NCBI GenBank assembly: GCA_036494545.1
Contig: DASXOB010000018.1
Span: 61,312 to 125,311, forward strand
Direction: 5' to 3'
DNA: 64,000 nt
Source: JAICXG01 sp036494545
GTDB taxonomy: Bacteria; Verrucomicrobiota; Verrucomicrobiia; Chthoniobacterales; UBA10450
Made by a program: the position numbers and the translations under genes. Below are positions 27,063 through 35,251 of this stretch, piece after piece. Position 1 is the first letter of the stretch, and the number at the start of each line of letters is the position of its first letter. Below the pieces are notes generated by a model. The model saw only the letters and a list, made by a program, of their open reading frames with translations, searched no databases and was not told the DNA's origin.

Positions 27063-27686
27063 TACCCCTTTGACCTTCTGAACCTAGAGACTCAGGACCT
27101 CTTAGAGAGACGGCTTTCGAAGCGGCGAACATTACTTGAAGAAACGCTGGCGGCTTTGCCTAACGAAATTCAGCTTTCGCCCATCCTAAAGGATGACGCC
27201 AAGACAGTCATCCAGCAGGTCGAGAGTTTGAGTTCGAGGGGGTGATCGCAAAGCGCCGCGACTCCATATACATGCCTGGAGAAACGCCCGGTACGTGGCA
27301 AAGCAGAAGACTCGGCAGAGCGACGACTTCCTAATAGGCGGCTACATTCCCGGCAGGAATGGAGTCGATGAGCTGGTTGTAGGCGAGAGGCGGGGCCGTG
27401 AGTTTTACTTCGTTGCATCGGTAAAGAACGGCTTTGTGCCTGCGACACGCCAGAGGATTTACCAAGCGATCAAGGGCCGCGAAATCAACCATGTCCTTTC
27501 ATCAATTTGCCGGGAAAAAGGAGAACGCACCGGATGGGCCGCGAGAAGATAGCAACGGTGCGTTGGCTAAAATCCAAGCTCGTTTGCGAAGTCGCGTTTA
27601 ACGAGCGCACTTCGCAAGGCCATTTGCGACATTCGAAGTTCTTGCGGCTACGCGATTCGGCGGACGCGCGAGCGAAGGCAACTTAG
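27063..27686 (+). pseudogene. ATP-dependent DNA ligase (LigD-type), decayed C-terminal two thirds
   Basis: At least three frames are needed. Frame one has YPFDLLNLETQDLLERRLSKRR and NEIQLSPILKDDAKTVIQQV. The next has FEGVIAKRRDSIYMPGETPGTW (ligase motif IV and flank, EGVIAKRR). The third has AKQKTRQSDDFLIGGYIPGRNGVDELVVGERRG and VKNGFVPATRQRIYQAIKG. The end returns as WLKSKLVCEVAFNERTSQGHLRHSKFLRLRD. Together these match the adenylation and OB-fold portions of bacterial ATP-dependent ligases, which act in end-joining repair. The N-terminal part with the catalytic KxDG lysine is gone. A second copy of just the last ~40 codons lies at 29883-30011. Confidence 0.85.
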
Positions 27687-27927
27687 GTGTGCGCGCGCAA
27701 ATTTAGACTTGGACGCCAGTTGATCTGGCGATGGTGTAAGCCTGTCTCCCCATGCGCTCCAAACACTATCAACTCTGCCGTGTTGCGAATCTGAACCCGG
27801 CATCCTCAGTGACCCGCATATTGGCCCGGTCTGTCCCGAGTGTTACGCCTGCCTCACCTTACTCCGGGTCATGCTCGCGAGGATAGGCCCGCATATCGGG
27901 ATCGGGGCTTGTTCGAATGGGGTGGAT
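27565..27927. repeat. Duplicated block, copy 1 (ligase 3' end plus downstream DNA)
   Basis: 27565-27802 matches 29890-30126 nearly base for base (GCGTTTAACGAGCGCACTTC and the following sequence). Weaker similarity continues to about 27927 versus 30250 (CTTGTTCGAATG box). Copy 1 leads directly into paralog B; copy 2 leads into the half-tRNA repeat. It marks a segmental duplication. Confidence 0.85.
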
Positions 27928-27989
27928 AAGTGAGGCGTCGGCTAATATTTGGCTTGCTCTTGCTCGCCCGACTTGTCACGCTTTGTCCT

Positions 27990-28712
27990 ATGAAGGCCGC
28001 GAAAAAGTTCGATGGCAAAATCAATTCAATCACCGCTAGCCGCTGGGCGGCCTACACGGCTGCGGCAGCTGCGAGCGGATTCGCGGCGACCCACACGGCT
28101 GAAGCCGCTATCCATTACAGCGGACTGGTCAATCAGCGTATCACTGACGATCAAGCCGTTATCTTTCCTCTGGATCCGGCTGGCGGTAGCTTTTTAGCCA
28201 GGCATCGTGACTGCTTTTATTCTGGGCATCACCGGTGTGGCGGGACTGCCTATTTCAATATCTACGGGGCCAAATCAGCATCCGTGATCGGAACATATAG
28301 CCCTTTGGCCCCCATCGTTTTCCCCTTCAAGCTAAATCCGGGCGAAACGATATCGGCGGGGCATTTCACTTCGCAACACCGATCTACTTTCGACCTCGTT
28401 TTGGCTTTGGATTACCTTTATACGTCACATGGTTTCGATTCGCAGTTCGGATATTTCCTCAAGCGCGGCTACGGTCTGGTTGGTTTCAAGTTTAATAACG
28501 GAGCGGGCGATCAATACGGGTGGGTTCGGTTGAAAATGCGCGGGGGTCTTATTAACACGTTTGCGGTGGTCGATTACGCCTATGGCGACCCGGGCGATGT
28601 AATCAAAGCCGGCCAAAAGACGGGCTCCGCTCCCGAGTTGGAATCCGTCGGCGGCCTCGCGCTGGGGGCGACAGGGTTGCTCGCCTGGCGCCGGCGCAGA
28701 TCAGCGCCCTAA
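27990..28712 (+). CDS. Exported protein with PEP-CTERM-like tail, paralog B
   Basis: The start at ATG 27990 (MKAAKKFDGKINSI) matches the start of paralog C; a GTG at 27930 would add an unrelated leader. The 240 residues comprise an export segment (WAAYTAAAAASGFAATHTAEA), then AIHYSGLVNQRI, a body with two Cys (DCFYSGHHRCGG), GLVGFKFNNGAGDQYGWVRL and VDYAYGDPGDVIKAGQ. The tail is PELESVGGLALGATGLLAWRRRR, the clearest tripartite sorting signal of the three. It lies directly downstream of duplicated block copy 1. Confidence 0.8.
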   Translation: MKAAKKFDGKINSITASRWAAYTAAAAASGFAATHTAEAAIHYSGLVNQRITDDQAVIFPLDPAGGSFLARHRDCFYSGHHRCGGTAYFNIYGAKSASVIGTYSPLAPIVFPFKLNPGETISAGHFTSQHRSTFDLVLALDYLYTSHGFDSQFGYFLKRGYGLVGFKFNNGAGDQYGWVRLKMRGGLINTFAVVDYAYGDPGDVIKAGQKTGSAPELESVGGLALGATGLLAWRRRRSAP

Positions 28713-29038
28713 GTCTCAAACAACAAGGAAAGGCGGCACCGTTCCTGTGAGTGCGTCTACTAACCCCAGGTCAAAACTATACACTGGCTCCCCTACAAAT
28801 GCGGCTACTAGGCGCGCTTGGTAGGCATGTTAGAGGGAAGTGAGTAGCTGCACAAGAAGGCATGCTGCAATGGGCTAGGCGGGGGGGCATTCTTTGTGAG
28901 ACCGGCCAATGTAGACACGGAAGACTGTTGCCCAGGCGATTTCGGATCAAATTAGGAGGTGCCCACGCGACGCGAAGCGACCCGTGCTGATCAAACACTA
29001 GCTTGATCTTCTGAGGTCTTTTTGTCAACCTCCTAGTC
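28713..29038. other. Intergenic stretch between paralogs B and C
   Basis: No gene is seen in these 326 bases. A short A/G patch (TCAACCTCC, complementary-looking) precedes the ATG of paralog C, with no clear ribosome-binding site. The stretch probably holds the promoter of paralog C. Confidence 0.4.
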
Positions 29039-29758
29039 ATGAAAACCGAGACAAGGTCAGATCGCAAAATCAACTCAATCGCAACTGGCCGCTGGACGGC
29101 CTACATGGCTGCGGCAACAGCGAGCACTTTCGCTGGAGCAGGTTCCGCCGAGGCTGAGATCCATTACTCGGGCCATGTGTCTATCGAACTTACCGGTAAC
29201 GCCCAGGCCACTCTTCCACTCAGCAACGGCGCATCTCTTTTCTTTGCAAACATTGACGCAGGAAGCACCTTTTGGCAGTTCTTTAACTTCTCAATCAAAG
29301 GGGCCATATCCGGGTCCGCCCGCGGGAACTCTTACTTTCCCGGTTTCAACTTTCTATCCGATCTGCCTTGGCGAGCGAACGTCCTGGCCGGCAGGTTTTA
29401 TTCTGTCGCCGGAAACCCTGGTATTGGCGTCTTAATTACTAATTGGTCGGATGGCCAATTTGCACCACCCGAGTTTAGCCGGCTCCGCGGTTTTGTTGGT
29501 TTTCGATTCAACACCGGTAATGGCACCCAGTACGGCTGGGCGAGAATAGAGACGAAGGACGATAATCACCATCGCATTCATGATCTTATTAAAGATTATG
29601 CTTGGGGCGATCCTGGTGACCGAATCCGAACTGGACAGACGACCGCGGGCGAAAATCCAGTCGGAGTTGTCAGTGAGTCCGGTTCCCTCGGCCTACTGGC
29701 TTTTGGAGCACAAGGCTTGGAGGCTTGGCGCACGCAACGGACACAGAAGTCCGATTGA
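29039..29758 (+). CDS. Exported protein with PEP-CTERM-like tail, paralog C
   Basis: The 239-residue protein shares the layout of paralogs A and B: RKINSIATGRWTAYMAAATA (near-identical to B at its N-terminus), an export segment ending in GSAEA, EIHYSGHVSIEL, GFVGFRFNTGNGTQYGWARI and LIKDYAWGDPGDRIRTGQ. The tail is SESGSLGLLAFGAQGLEAW plus RTQR. The Pro of the PEP motif is replaced (VSES). Body similarity to A is stronger than to B. A surface or matrix role is inferred only from the tail. Confidence 0.8.
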   Translation: MKTETRSDRKINSIATGRWTAYMAAATASTFAGAGSAEAEIHYSGHVSIELTGNAQATLPLSNGASLFFANIDAGSTFWQFFNFSIKGAISGSARGNSYFPGFNFLSDLPWRANVLAGRFYSVAGNPGIGVLITNWSDGQFAPPEFSRLRGFVGFRFNTGNGTQYGWARIETKDDNHHRIHDLIKDYAWGDPGDRIRTGQTTAGENPVGVVSESGSLGLLAFGAQGLEAWRTQRTQKSD

Positions 29759-29882
29759 CTACAGCAGAGCTGCCGCGCGCTATCCTCGCGGCGGAGCGGA
29801 TCCTAAAAGCCGCCCCCATTCTTCGATATCGCCTCGAAACCCAAGCTCGCAGACCTGCTGCCAATTGAGCCAAGCCGAAAAC

Positions 29883-30011
29883 GTGCACCGGCTAAAGCAC
29901 AAGCTGGTTTGCGAGGTCGCGTTTAACGAGCGCACTTCGCAAGGCCGTTTGCGATATTCGAAGTTCTTGCGGCTACGCGATTCGGCGGACGCGCGAGCGA
30001 AGGCAACTTAG
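29883..30011 (+). pseudogene. Second fragment of the DNA ligase C-terminus
   Basis: The 42 codons read VHRLKHKLVCEVAFNERTS and RLRYSKFLRLRDSADARAKAT, matching the end of the decayed ligase at 27563-27686 with only a few substitutions. Nothing upstream resembles ligase, so the piece was copied with its downstream DNA (29890-30250 block). It cannot encode a working protein. Confidence 0.85.
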
Positions 30012-30250
30012 GTGTGCGCGCGCAAATTTAGACTTGGACGCCAGTTGATCTGGCGATGGTGTAAGCCTGTCTCCCCGTGCGCTCCAAACACTATCAACTG
30101 TGCCGTGTTGCGAATCTGAACCCGGCACTCTTGGCGATCGAATCTCGGCCCTGTTTGTGCTGACTGCTACGCGTGGCTTACCATAGCTCGGCTTATGCTG
30201 AAAAAACTAGGACCACTCGTGGGAATTGGACCTTGTTCGAATGAAGTCGA
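29890..30250. repeat. Duplicated block, copy 2 (ligase 3' end plus downstream DNA)
   Basis: The partner of 27565-27927. The first ~237 bases are nearly identical and the rest is diverged. It is followed after ~160 bases by copy 2 of the tRNA-Leu half repeat. Confidence 0.85.
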
Positions 30251-30301
30251 TCAGCAGTGAAAAGAATCTGCTTTCGCCGCAGCTGCACGGACCCCCGGGT
30301 C

Positions 30302-30375
30302 AGCGTTGGCACACTGTTGACAGTACCAAGGTCCAAGATGGTCGCTGTTGGTCGCAGACGTTCGCTGATACGCGA
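30302..30375. repeat. Dispersed repeat shared with 34822-34885
   Basis: The stretch around TGTTGACAGTACCAAGGTCC...ATGGTCGCTG aligns with TGTTGACAGCACCAGCGCCC...ATGGTCGCTG at 34834 onward. Identity is moderate by eye. It has no coding content, and is one of the relic pieces seen again in the 34.8-35.2 kb patchwork. Confidence 0.5.
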
Positions 30376-30409
30376 TAGAACAATATTTGTGGAGGAGCAC
30401 TGCGACGGC

Positions 30410-30507
30410 TTTTGAGTCCAGCGCGTCTGCCAGTTCCGCCACGCCGGCTTTCTTGAGCGGCCCAGAAGCTGCGGGAATCGTCGCCCGTTGCAAGCGATCG
30501 GTCATCG
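30410..30507. repeat. 98-bp direct repeat, copy 2 (half tRNA-Leu plus promoter flank)
   Basis: The tRNA part (30410-30448) holds the acceptor 5' strand, D-arm and anticodon 5' stem up to the anticodon loop, then breaks off into unrelated sequence (reverse strand GCCGTCGCAG). No complete tRNA can form. The upstream promoter-like flank is kept, so a short tRNA-half transcript is conceivable. The pair with 25564-25661 defines the rearranged interval. Confidence 0.9.
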
Positions 30508-30594
30508 GGATGTATTTCGTCGCGGCTCTGACGCCATCGCGATCCCTTGCGCGAGTTACCTTAATTTTTTCACCTCACGAGTGTCTAACTCACG

Positions 30595-31229
30595 ATGACG
30601 AAACCTCTTTATTATAAGGCGCAACCGAAATGGCAGATCTGGACCGCGCTTGCAGGTGCGCTGGCGATCGAGTTCGCTGCTATTGGCCTCGCAAGCATTC
30701 ACAAAGAAGAGAGATGCCCGACAATCCCGGTCTTAGTATCCAGGAGCCGGTTGAGGCTCTGATTACCGAAACGCCTCCCCTACCTACTCCACCGCCGGAT
30801 GAGGTACCGCCGCCACTTCCGCCACCGCCGGATGACTCTAGAGAGTTTACGATTGAAGAGGCCAACCCGCCACCGCGTCCCATAGGCGCCCCGCCGCCTA
30901 AACCGACGGCTCGTGTTGCCTCAACCGTGGGTGCTGCTGCTCCGATGGGACCAGTTGCCCTCGGTTCCGCCAAGGCCAACATGGTTAGCATGCCGCATCC
31001 ACCCTATCCATACGAAGCACGCCGCATGCGGCAGACTGGTAGCGGCAAGTTCCTGTTACACTTTAACGCTACTGGTGCCGTGACTAATGTCGATGTGGTG
31101 CAAAGCACGGAAAGTCCAATCCTGGATCAAACCTCTTCTTTAACTTTTCGGCGTTGGCGTTGCCGGCCAGGCGTCCTTACCAGGGTCACAGTGCCGATCA
31201 CTTATACCATGGAGGGAGCGCAGCTTTAG
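30595..31229 (+). pseudogene. TonB-like energy-transducing protein, frameshifted after its membrane anchor
   Basis: From ATG 30595 the first frame encodes the expected cytoplasmic start and anchor (YYKAQPKWQIWTALAGALAI then EFAAIGLASIHKEE). Near 30710 the coding frame shifts and continues as MPDNPGLSIQEPVEALITET, a Pro-rich spacer (PPPDEVPPPLPPPPDDS) and a TonB C-terminal domain (HPPYPYEARRMRQTGSGKFL, FNATGAVTNVDVVQS, LTFRRWRCRPG, VPITYTMEGAQL). TonB proteins transmit proton-motive force to outer-membrane receptors. The single shift separates anchor from effector domain. A relic of the 3' end lies at 34910-35018. Confidence 0.8.
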
Positions 31230-31277
31230 CCTAACGAATTCATGAAGGTCGGTTCGGCGTGACAAACATGCCGCATC
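31175..31277. repeat. TonB-like gene 3' end plus flank, source copy of a dispersed repeat
   Basis: This ~100-base segment (last 18 codons of the TonB-like gene and the following ~48 bases) matches 34910-35018 at roughly 90 percent, including the stop and the CGGTTCGGCGTGAC box after it. Confidence 0.85.
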
Positions 31278-31819
31278 TCTTCGAAAAAGCTCGTTACACT
31301 TCCACGCGCGCGCATGCGCGCACGAGAGACAGGCCTAAGTTAGCTCTTTACCAGGCCTGTTACTGCACCGATCCGAACGGTTGCGAGTATCAGAGGCTTT
31401 ACCGCCTAACGAGTCCAACATTCAAGCAAAACCGTCCGCCTGGGGCGAACCGTCCCTGGTAATGGAAATGACGAGGGGGAACGCCGTGGAACCGGCCCCG
31501 CCATTTCGATCTGTACCCACTGACTTCTAAAGGTCCTCGAAGCATCCGCCCAACACTCGCGTCCCTCGCTGATCAAGGCTGTAGGTTCGCAAGACAGATG
31601 TCAGGAGCGAGTGCGATTCCATAGGATTGGTTCGCCGCGTGCAATGAGAATCCGGTCCTACCCCCGCAAGCTTGCGCCTATGCGGTCAGCGGGCAAATGG
31701 ACCATACCGAAGACGCTAAGGCGAGCGCTGCGCAAGGCAAGGCGCTCGCTTATGTCAGCCTGCGTCGGATCTGAGTATAAGAGGGCTTCGCGGCCAAGCC
31801 CGCTGAGCAGCACAATTTC
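31230..31819. other. 590-base stretch without a supported gene
   Basis: Short forward frames at 31259-31462 and 31611-31823 have no ribosome-binding site and low-quality translations. A perfect palindrome (GCGCGCATGCGCGC) occurs near 31307-31320. The right end is the 3' flank of the reverse-strand copD gene. I see no promoter that can be tied to a gene. Confidence 0.4.
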
Positions 31820-32746
31820 CTAATGCATCGCGGGCGGTAAGACGCCCAAAATGGCCACCACCACGATTACAGCGCTGCCGAGAAGTAATTCCACTCGCAC
31901 ATTGACGCTGAGTTGTGCGGTCGTCGCCCCCAAATCTTGATCGGAAAACCCCGCGCGGGTCAGGCGGGGCTTTAGATGGAGGAGATTGACGGCCCCAATG
32001 GCTACAGCAAGGACGAAGAGGAGCAATTTAAGCAGGAGCCACCGACCATAGGGTTGCGAGAGCAGGTTAGTTACAGAGCCAACCAGAAACCAACTGTTAA
32101 CGAGCCCTGTGAGAGTTAGGACCGCGACGCTCCCGAGGCTGATCGCAGAAAAACGGCGGACGAGCTTGGCGCTATCTTCCGCACCCGCCTGATCGAGCCT
32201 TCGCCGTGTCCCGTTAAACCGTAGAAGAAAGGGCAGCAACCCAGTTGGCCAGATCCCAGCGATGAGCAAATGCAGGACGTCGGCGTAGAGGTGCCAGTGT
32301 GAATCTCCCAGCCCATGGCCGGCGTAAGCAAGGCTGCCCAGCAAGGCGCCGCTGAGGATCAACTGCAGCCAGAGCAGGAATGTTTGCGTGGCGCGGTGCT
32401 GTTTTGCCAAATAGAAACCGGCCGCGCCCAGCACCGCGGCCAGCCACAAGATCAAACGCACTCTCCACGCCGCGCCGAACTCCGTTTGCAGCCAGACCGT
32501 TTTCACAATGTCGCTATGCAGCGGCTCACCGCTCATATTCATCGCGACCAGGAGTAGCCAGACAACTCCAGAGAGGAGGATGACTGGCAGCAACGTGAGA
32601 TTGACGACGCAGATCCGGCGATGCTCATCGCGGCCGGTTTCCCTGCGGAGCGCCGTCAGCACGAAATGGTCAAACGCGAAAATGCCGAAGAGGAGCAGGC
32701 ACGCGCCGATGTGCACCGCGCGCGCCCCGACCAACCATGCGGTCAT
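31820..32746 (-). CDS. copD: Copper resistance protein CopD-family membrane protein
   Basis: The start at 32746 (MTAWLVGARAVHIGACLLL) is preferred; a longer frame from 32815 adds a non-conserved leader overlapping copC. The ~308-residue protein has eight or so membrane helices with conserved histidines near their ends (ARAVHIGACLLLFG, SLAYAGHGLGDSHWHLYADVLHLLIAGIWPTGLLP, GVVNLLHLKPRLTRAGF-like). This is the CopD/YebZ pattern, an inner-membrane copper import partner of CopC. It ends the reverse-strand copper operon, 10 bases after copC. Confidence 0.88.
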   Translation of the reverse strand: MTAWLVGARAVHIGACLLLFGIFAFDHFVLTALRRETGRDEHRRICVVNLTLLPVILLSGVVWLLLVAMNMSGEPLHSDIVKTVWLQTEFGAAWRVRLILWLAAVLGAAGFYLAKQHRATQTFLLWLQLILSGALLGSLAYAGHGLGDSHWHLYADVLHLLIAGIWPTGLLPFLLRFNGTRRRLDQAGAEDSAKLVRRFSAISLGSVAVLTLTGLVNSWFLVGSVTNLLSQPYGRWLLLKLLLFVLAVAIGAVNLLHLKPRLTRAGFSDQDLGATTAQLSVNVRVELLLGSAVIVVVAILGVLPPAMH

Positions 32747-32756
32747 ATCTCGAGTA

Positions 32757-33119
32757 TTACTTAAGGGTGAATTGGAAGTGTCCCTGTGTTCTATGCGTAT
32801 CGACTGAAACGACATGCCAGATCACGGTATAACTGCCCGGCCTTAGCGGCGGCAGTGAGACCACTAATAATGCCTTCTCTTTCGGGTCGACATGCGCATC
32901 TTTTTTGTCCACCGCTTTCCCCTGCGCGTCCTGCACTTCCAGCTTGCTGAAGGCTGGTTCCAGATTTTGCGTGAACCAGAGTTTCACCTCAGCCGGAGAC
33001 TGCGTTATCGTGCTTCCGACTTTCGGGTCGGCGTGATCGAGGAAGGCGTGCGCCTGCGCGTGTGTTTGCCAGGCGAGGAGGAGAATGAGTGTTAGACTCC
33101 GAATGCTCATTTTTTTCAT
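32757..33119 (-). CDS. copC: Periplasmic copper-binding protein CopC
   Basis: The 120-residue protein has a signal peptide cleaved before HAFLDHADPKVGS (His24 becomes the N-terminal residue, the Cu(II) amine/His site of CopC). The beta-sandwich signatures are all present: SPAEVKLWFTQNLEPAFSKLEVQDAQG, LPPLRPGSYTVIWHVVSVDTHRTQGHFQFTL. The Met-rich Cu(I) loop of some CopCs is absent, so this belongs to the type with only the Cu(II) site (inferred). CopC hands copper to CopD; both genes are adjacent, 10 bases apart. Confidence 0.93.
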   Translation of the reverse strand: MKKMSIRSLTLILLLAWQTHAQAHAFLDHADPKVGSTITQSPAEVKLWFTQNLEPAFSKLEVQDAQGKAVDKKDAHVDPKEKALLVVSLPPLRPGSYTVIWHVVSVDTHRTQGHFQFTLK

Positions 33120-33135
33120 GGATTGAGTTCTATCT

Positions 33136-34065
33136 TTAAGGTTTGTTGCCGACTAGAGGATGGCCGAAGGCTTTCGGCCAAATATCGTCGAGAAAGATTT
33201 GCACCTGCAGCGTCCCGCCGATTTCGCTTCCGGTCGCGCGATTTATCGGGATAATCAGTTCGGCGCCGACTTGGAAGTATCTCGCTTCATAAAGGAGACC
33301 GGGATTGATCGTGCCTGTAGTCTCCCCTCCGTGGCGATTCTCCGGACTTTCAAAGGAGAATTCGACCAGCGGGATCAGGTTTTTCACGGGCGCCGGCAGG
33401 CCGATGTCTTTCACCTGTTGTTGCAGATAAGGCAGGCTGTATTCGAGCGCGAACCCCCATTCCAGGCTGTCGGAATCGGTGCTATCGGGCAAGTCCTCGG
33501 CGATAACTCCGGTGACGGCTAAGGGGCGGGCAAACTTCCACGTCTCGGGCAGATCGCCGAAGCCTTTGCCGAAAAAAATCGCGGGTGAGAAGGTGCTCGC
33601 CGACTCGGCACCCACGCGCGAACTGCCGCTCCCACCAATTTCCCATTCGACGCCAACAGAGAAAATGGCTTCGTGCTCCTCGTTTTGCCACACTTGATAC
33701 TTCGCGCTCAGCGTGAAGTTGTCCAAGCCGTGAGTCGACGGGCCACCGGAAGGCTTTTGGAAGAGTTCACCTCCCTCGATGCCAAGGGCAAAATTCGGGA
33801 AGATCATCTTATCAAACTCGAAGCCAACATCCGTGGTCCCGGTGGCCGGACCATCCTCGCCGGCAGGACTCTTGAAGTAAGAGATCGACGGCAATAATAA
33901 CTCATCCGTCGCAAACGGGTCGTCCGTTGCGAGGGTCGGTGGGAAAAAACGGTCACCGACGAAACCGTGTGCGTGGGCGTTCACCGCGCCCAAGCCAACG
34001 GTGCTGGAGACGACCATGAGAACGCATCCAGTTTTTATAATTATCGAATCAAATTGTTTCTTCAT
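33136..34065 (-). CDS. Outer-membrane barrel protein of the copper module
   Basis: The 309-residue exported protein has a signal peptide (VLMVVSSTVGLGAVNAHA) and then HGFVGDRFFPPTLATDDPFATDELLLPSISYF, the start of a family often found beside copC/copD. The remainder is amphipathic strands (FALGIEGGELFQ, FTLSAKYQVWQNEEHEAIFSVGVEWEI, WGFALEYSLPY, LIPLVEFSFESPE, FQVGAELIIPINRATG). It lies 16 bases upstream of copC, so co-transcription is likely. A role in copper passage or resistance is inferred from position. Confidence 0.75.
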   Translation of the reverse strand: MKKQFDSIIIKTGCVLMVVSSTVGLGAVNAHAHGFVGDRFFPPTLATDDPFATDELLLPSISYFKSPAGEDGPATGTTDVGFEFDKMIFPNFALGIEGGELFQKPSGGPSTHGLDNFTLSAKYQVWQNEEHEAIFSVGVEWEIGGSGSSRVGAESASTFSPAIFFGKGFGDLPETWKFARPLAVTGVIAEDLPDSTDSDSLEWGFALEYSLPYLQQQVKDIGLPAPVKNLIPLVEFSFESPENRHGGETTGTINPGLLYEARYFQVGAELIIPINRATGSEIGGTLQVQIFLDDIWPKAFGHPLVGNKP

Positions 34066-34201
34066 TTCAAATCCAAAGCTGCGAGAACCCTTAAAGGCGC
34101 TCTCATCGAAAGTTCTGAGTCACGGGAAAGCCGAATGGCATTCCAAAGGTCAGGAGACTCACCGGCATCGAACACCGCGAGCGCCTAACGTTCCGATTGA
34201 A

Positions 34202-34582
34202 TTAAACGAAGAAGCCGCGCGGCGGTTGCAGCAGCGGTTTTTGAGCGAAGGATTCTGCGGGAGAATCTTCCAAGGGGAGCAAGAGAAAACGTGAGGGCGC
34301 GATGGGAAGATTCATCGTCTTCAGCGGTGGATATACCAGTTTTTGAGATTCATAGGAAAACTCCGCTTTCTTCTCGGACTTTTTCCCGCCGGCGATGGCT
34401 TTGCAGAGTGAGCAGGGATGCTTGCCGTCGAAGGTCCTTTCCACCGCAATCTGGAGGGAACTGGAATGAAGGTTTTCCGTCAGCATTCCCGTCCAGGCGA
34501 CCGATTGCAGCAGCGCCCAATGCGCACCTGTGGTCGCGAGCATGGCAACGATCATTGCCCATCTGGCAATGCGAACGAACAT
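34202..34582 (-). CDS. Small exported protein with a CxxC motif, first gene of the copper module
   Basis: The start at 34582 (MFVRIARWAMIVAMLATTGA) gives a 126-residue protein with one N-terminal signal or anchor; the longer frame from 34639 adds an unlikely leader. The body has the LLQSVAWTGML segment, then FDGKHPCSLCKAIAGGKKSEKK with a CSLC pair, and a Pro-rich end. I recognise this as a conserved small protein that goes with copper genes in Verrucomicrobiota-type genomes. The CxxC may bind copper or form a disulfide, which is inference. It precedes the barrel gene by 136 bases on the same strand. Confidence 0.7.
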   Translation of the reverse strand: MFVRIARWAMIVAMLATTGAHWALLQSVAWTGMLTENLHSSSLQIAVERTFDGKHPCSLCKAIAGGKKSEKKAEFSYESQKLVYPPLKTMNLPIAPSRFLLLPLEDSPAESFAQKPLLQPPRGFFV

Positions 34583-34909
34583 GGGCGTCAAGTATGAGTC
34601 CTCGTCTTGTAAGATCAAGGACAAAAATCGAAAACGCATCGCATCGCCTGACTACGTGCTTCTTGGGCGAGGCTGGGTCACGTGAACCCGACTTATTTCG
34701 CTTCGCTTGTCAGCCGCTCCGGAAATCAGGGGCAATCAGCCCAAGCTGGCGGAGCAAATGACGGATCTTACGAAGCCAGAGTCATGTTGGTAATAGCGAC
34801 ATAGGTCTAGTACCAAGGGCAGCGTTGACATTATGTTGACAGCACCAGCGCCCGGAAATGGTCGCTGCCGATCGCTAGCGCACCCGCAAGCGCGGTCCGG
34901 ATGACTCTA

Positions 34910-35018
34910 CCTTACCAGGGTCATGGTGCCGATCACTTATACCATGGAGGGAGCACAGCTTTAGCCTAACGAGCTCATGAGGATCGGTTCGGCGTGACCG
35001 CAGAGACATGCCGCATCT
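34910..35018. repeat. Relic copy of the TonB-like gene 3' end
   Basis: The CCTTACCAGGGTCA...ACTTATACCATGGAGGGAGC...CAGCTTTAGCCTAACGA sequence repeats that at 31175-31277. It encodes VPITYTMEGAQL and the stop, but nothing upstream resembles the rest of the gene. Confidence 0.85.
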
Positions 35019-35230
35019 ATCTTCTCGCTTCATCGCCGCCTCATTCGTTTGAAGATTCATCTACGCGCGACACTACACATCCCACGGGGGGCGCGAAAAA
35101 GCCTCTTGCTTGTCACAGGACTAGCTTCAAACAGATTGCCGGCGGCGCTCTGTCTGTTGAGTTAAATCGATTCCATCAAGTCGACAGTCGGAGGAATGTC
35201 GATAGTAAACTCTAACGCCCGGTTAGGGCC

Positions 35231-35251
35231 CTGAGTAGCGAATTTCAATTG
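35231..35251. repeat. Short direct repeat, left of the S74 gene
   Basis: CTGAGTAGCGAATTTCAATTG recurs at 36795-36815 with one mismatch (CTGAGTAGCGAATTTCGATTG). The two bracket the S74-chaperone gene, 1.54 kb apart. Confidence 0.6.

Noticed and set aside
30251..30505. Reverse-strand frame reading KKAGVAELADALDSK
   Set aside because: This is the usual false protein produced by translating a tRNA-Leu 5' half; the DNA is the half-tRNA repeat.
25564..30507. Active genomic island at tRNA-Leu
   Set aside because: No integrase, excisionase or mobilisation gene is found between the repeats, and the kept half of the tRNA is not the one expected; at most a remnant.
31300..31325. Palindrome GCGCGCATGCGCGC as an operator or element end
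   Set aside because: Simple CG-alternating sequence can arise by chance, with no matching copy and no neighbouring gene start.
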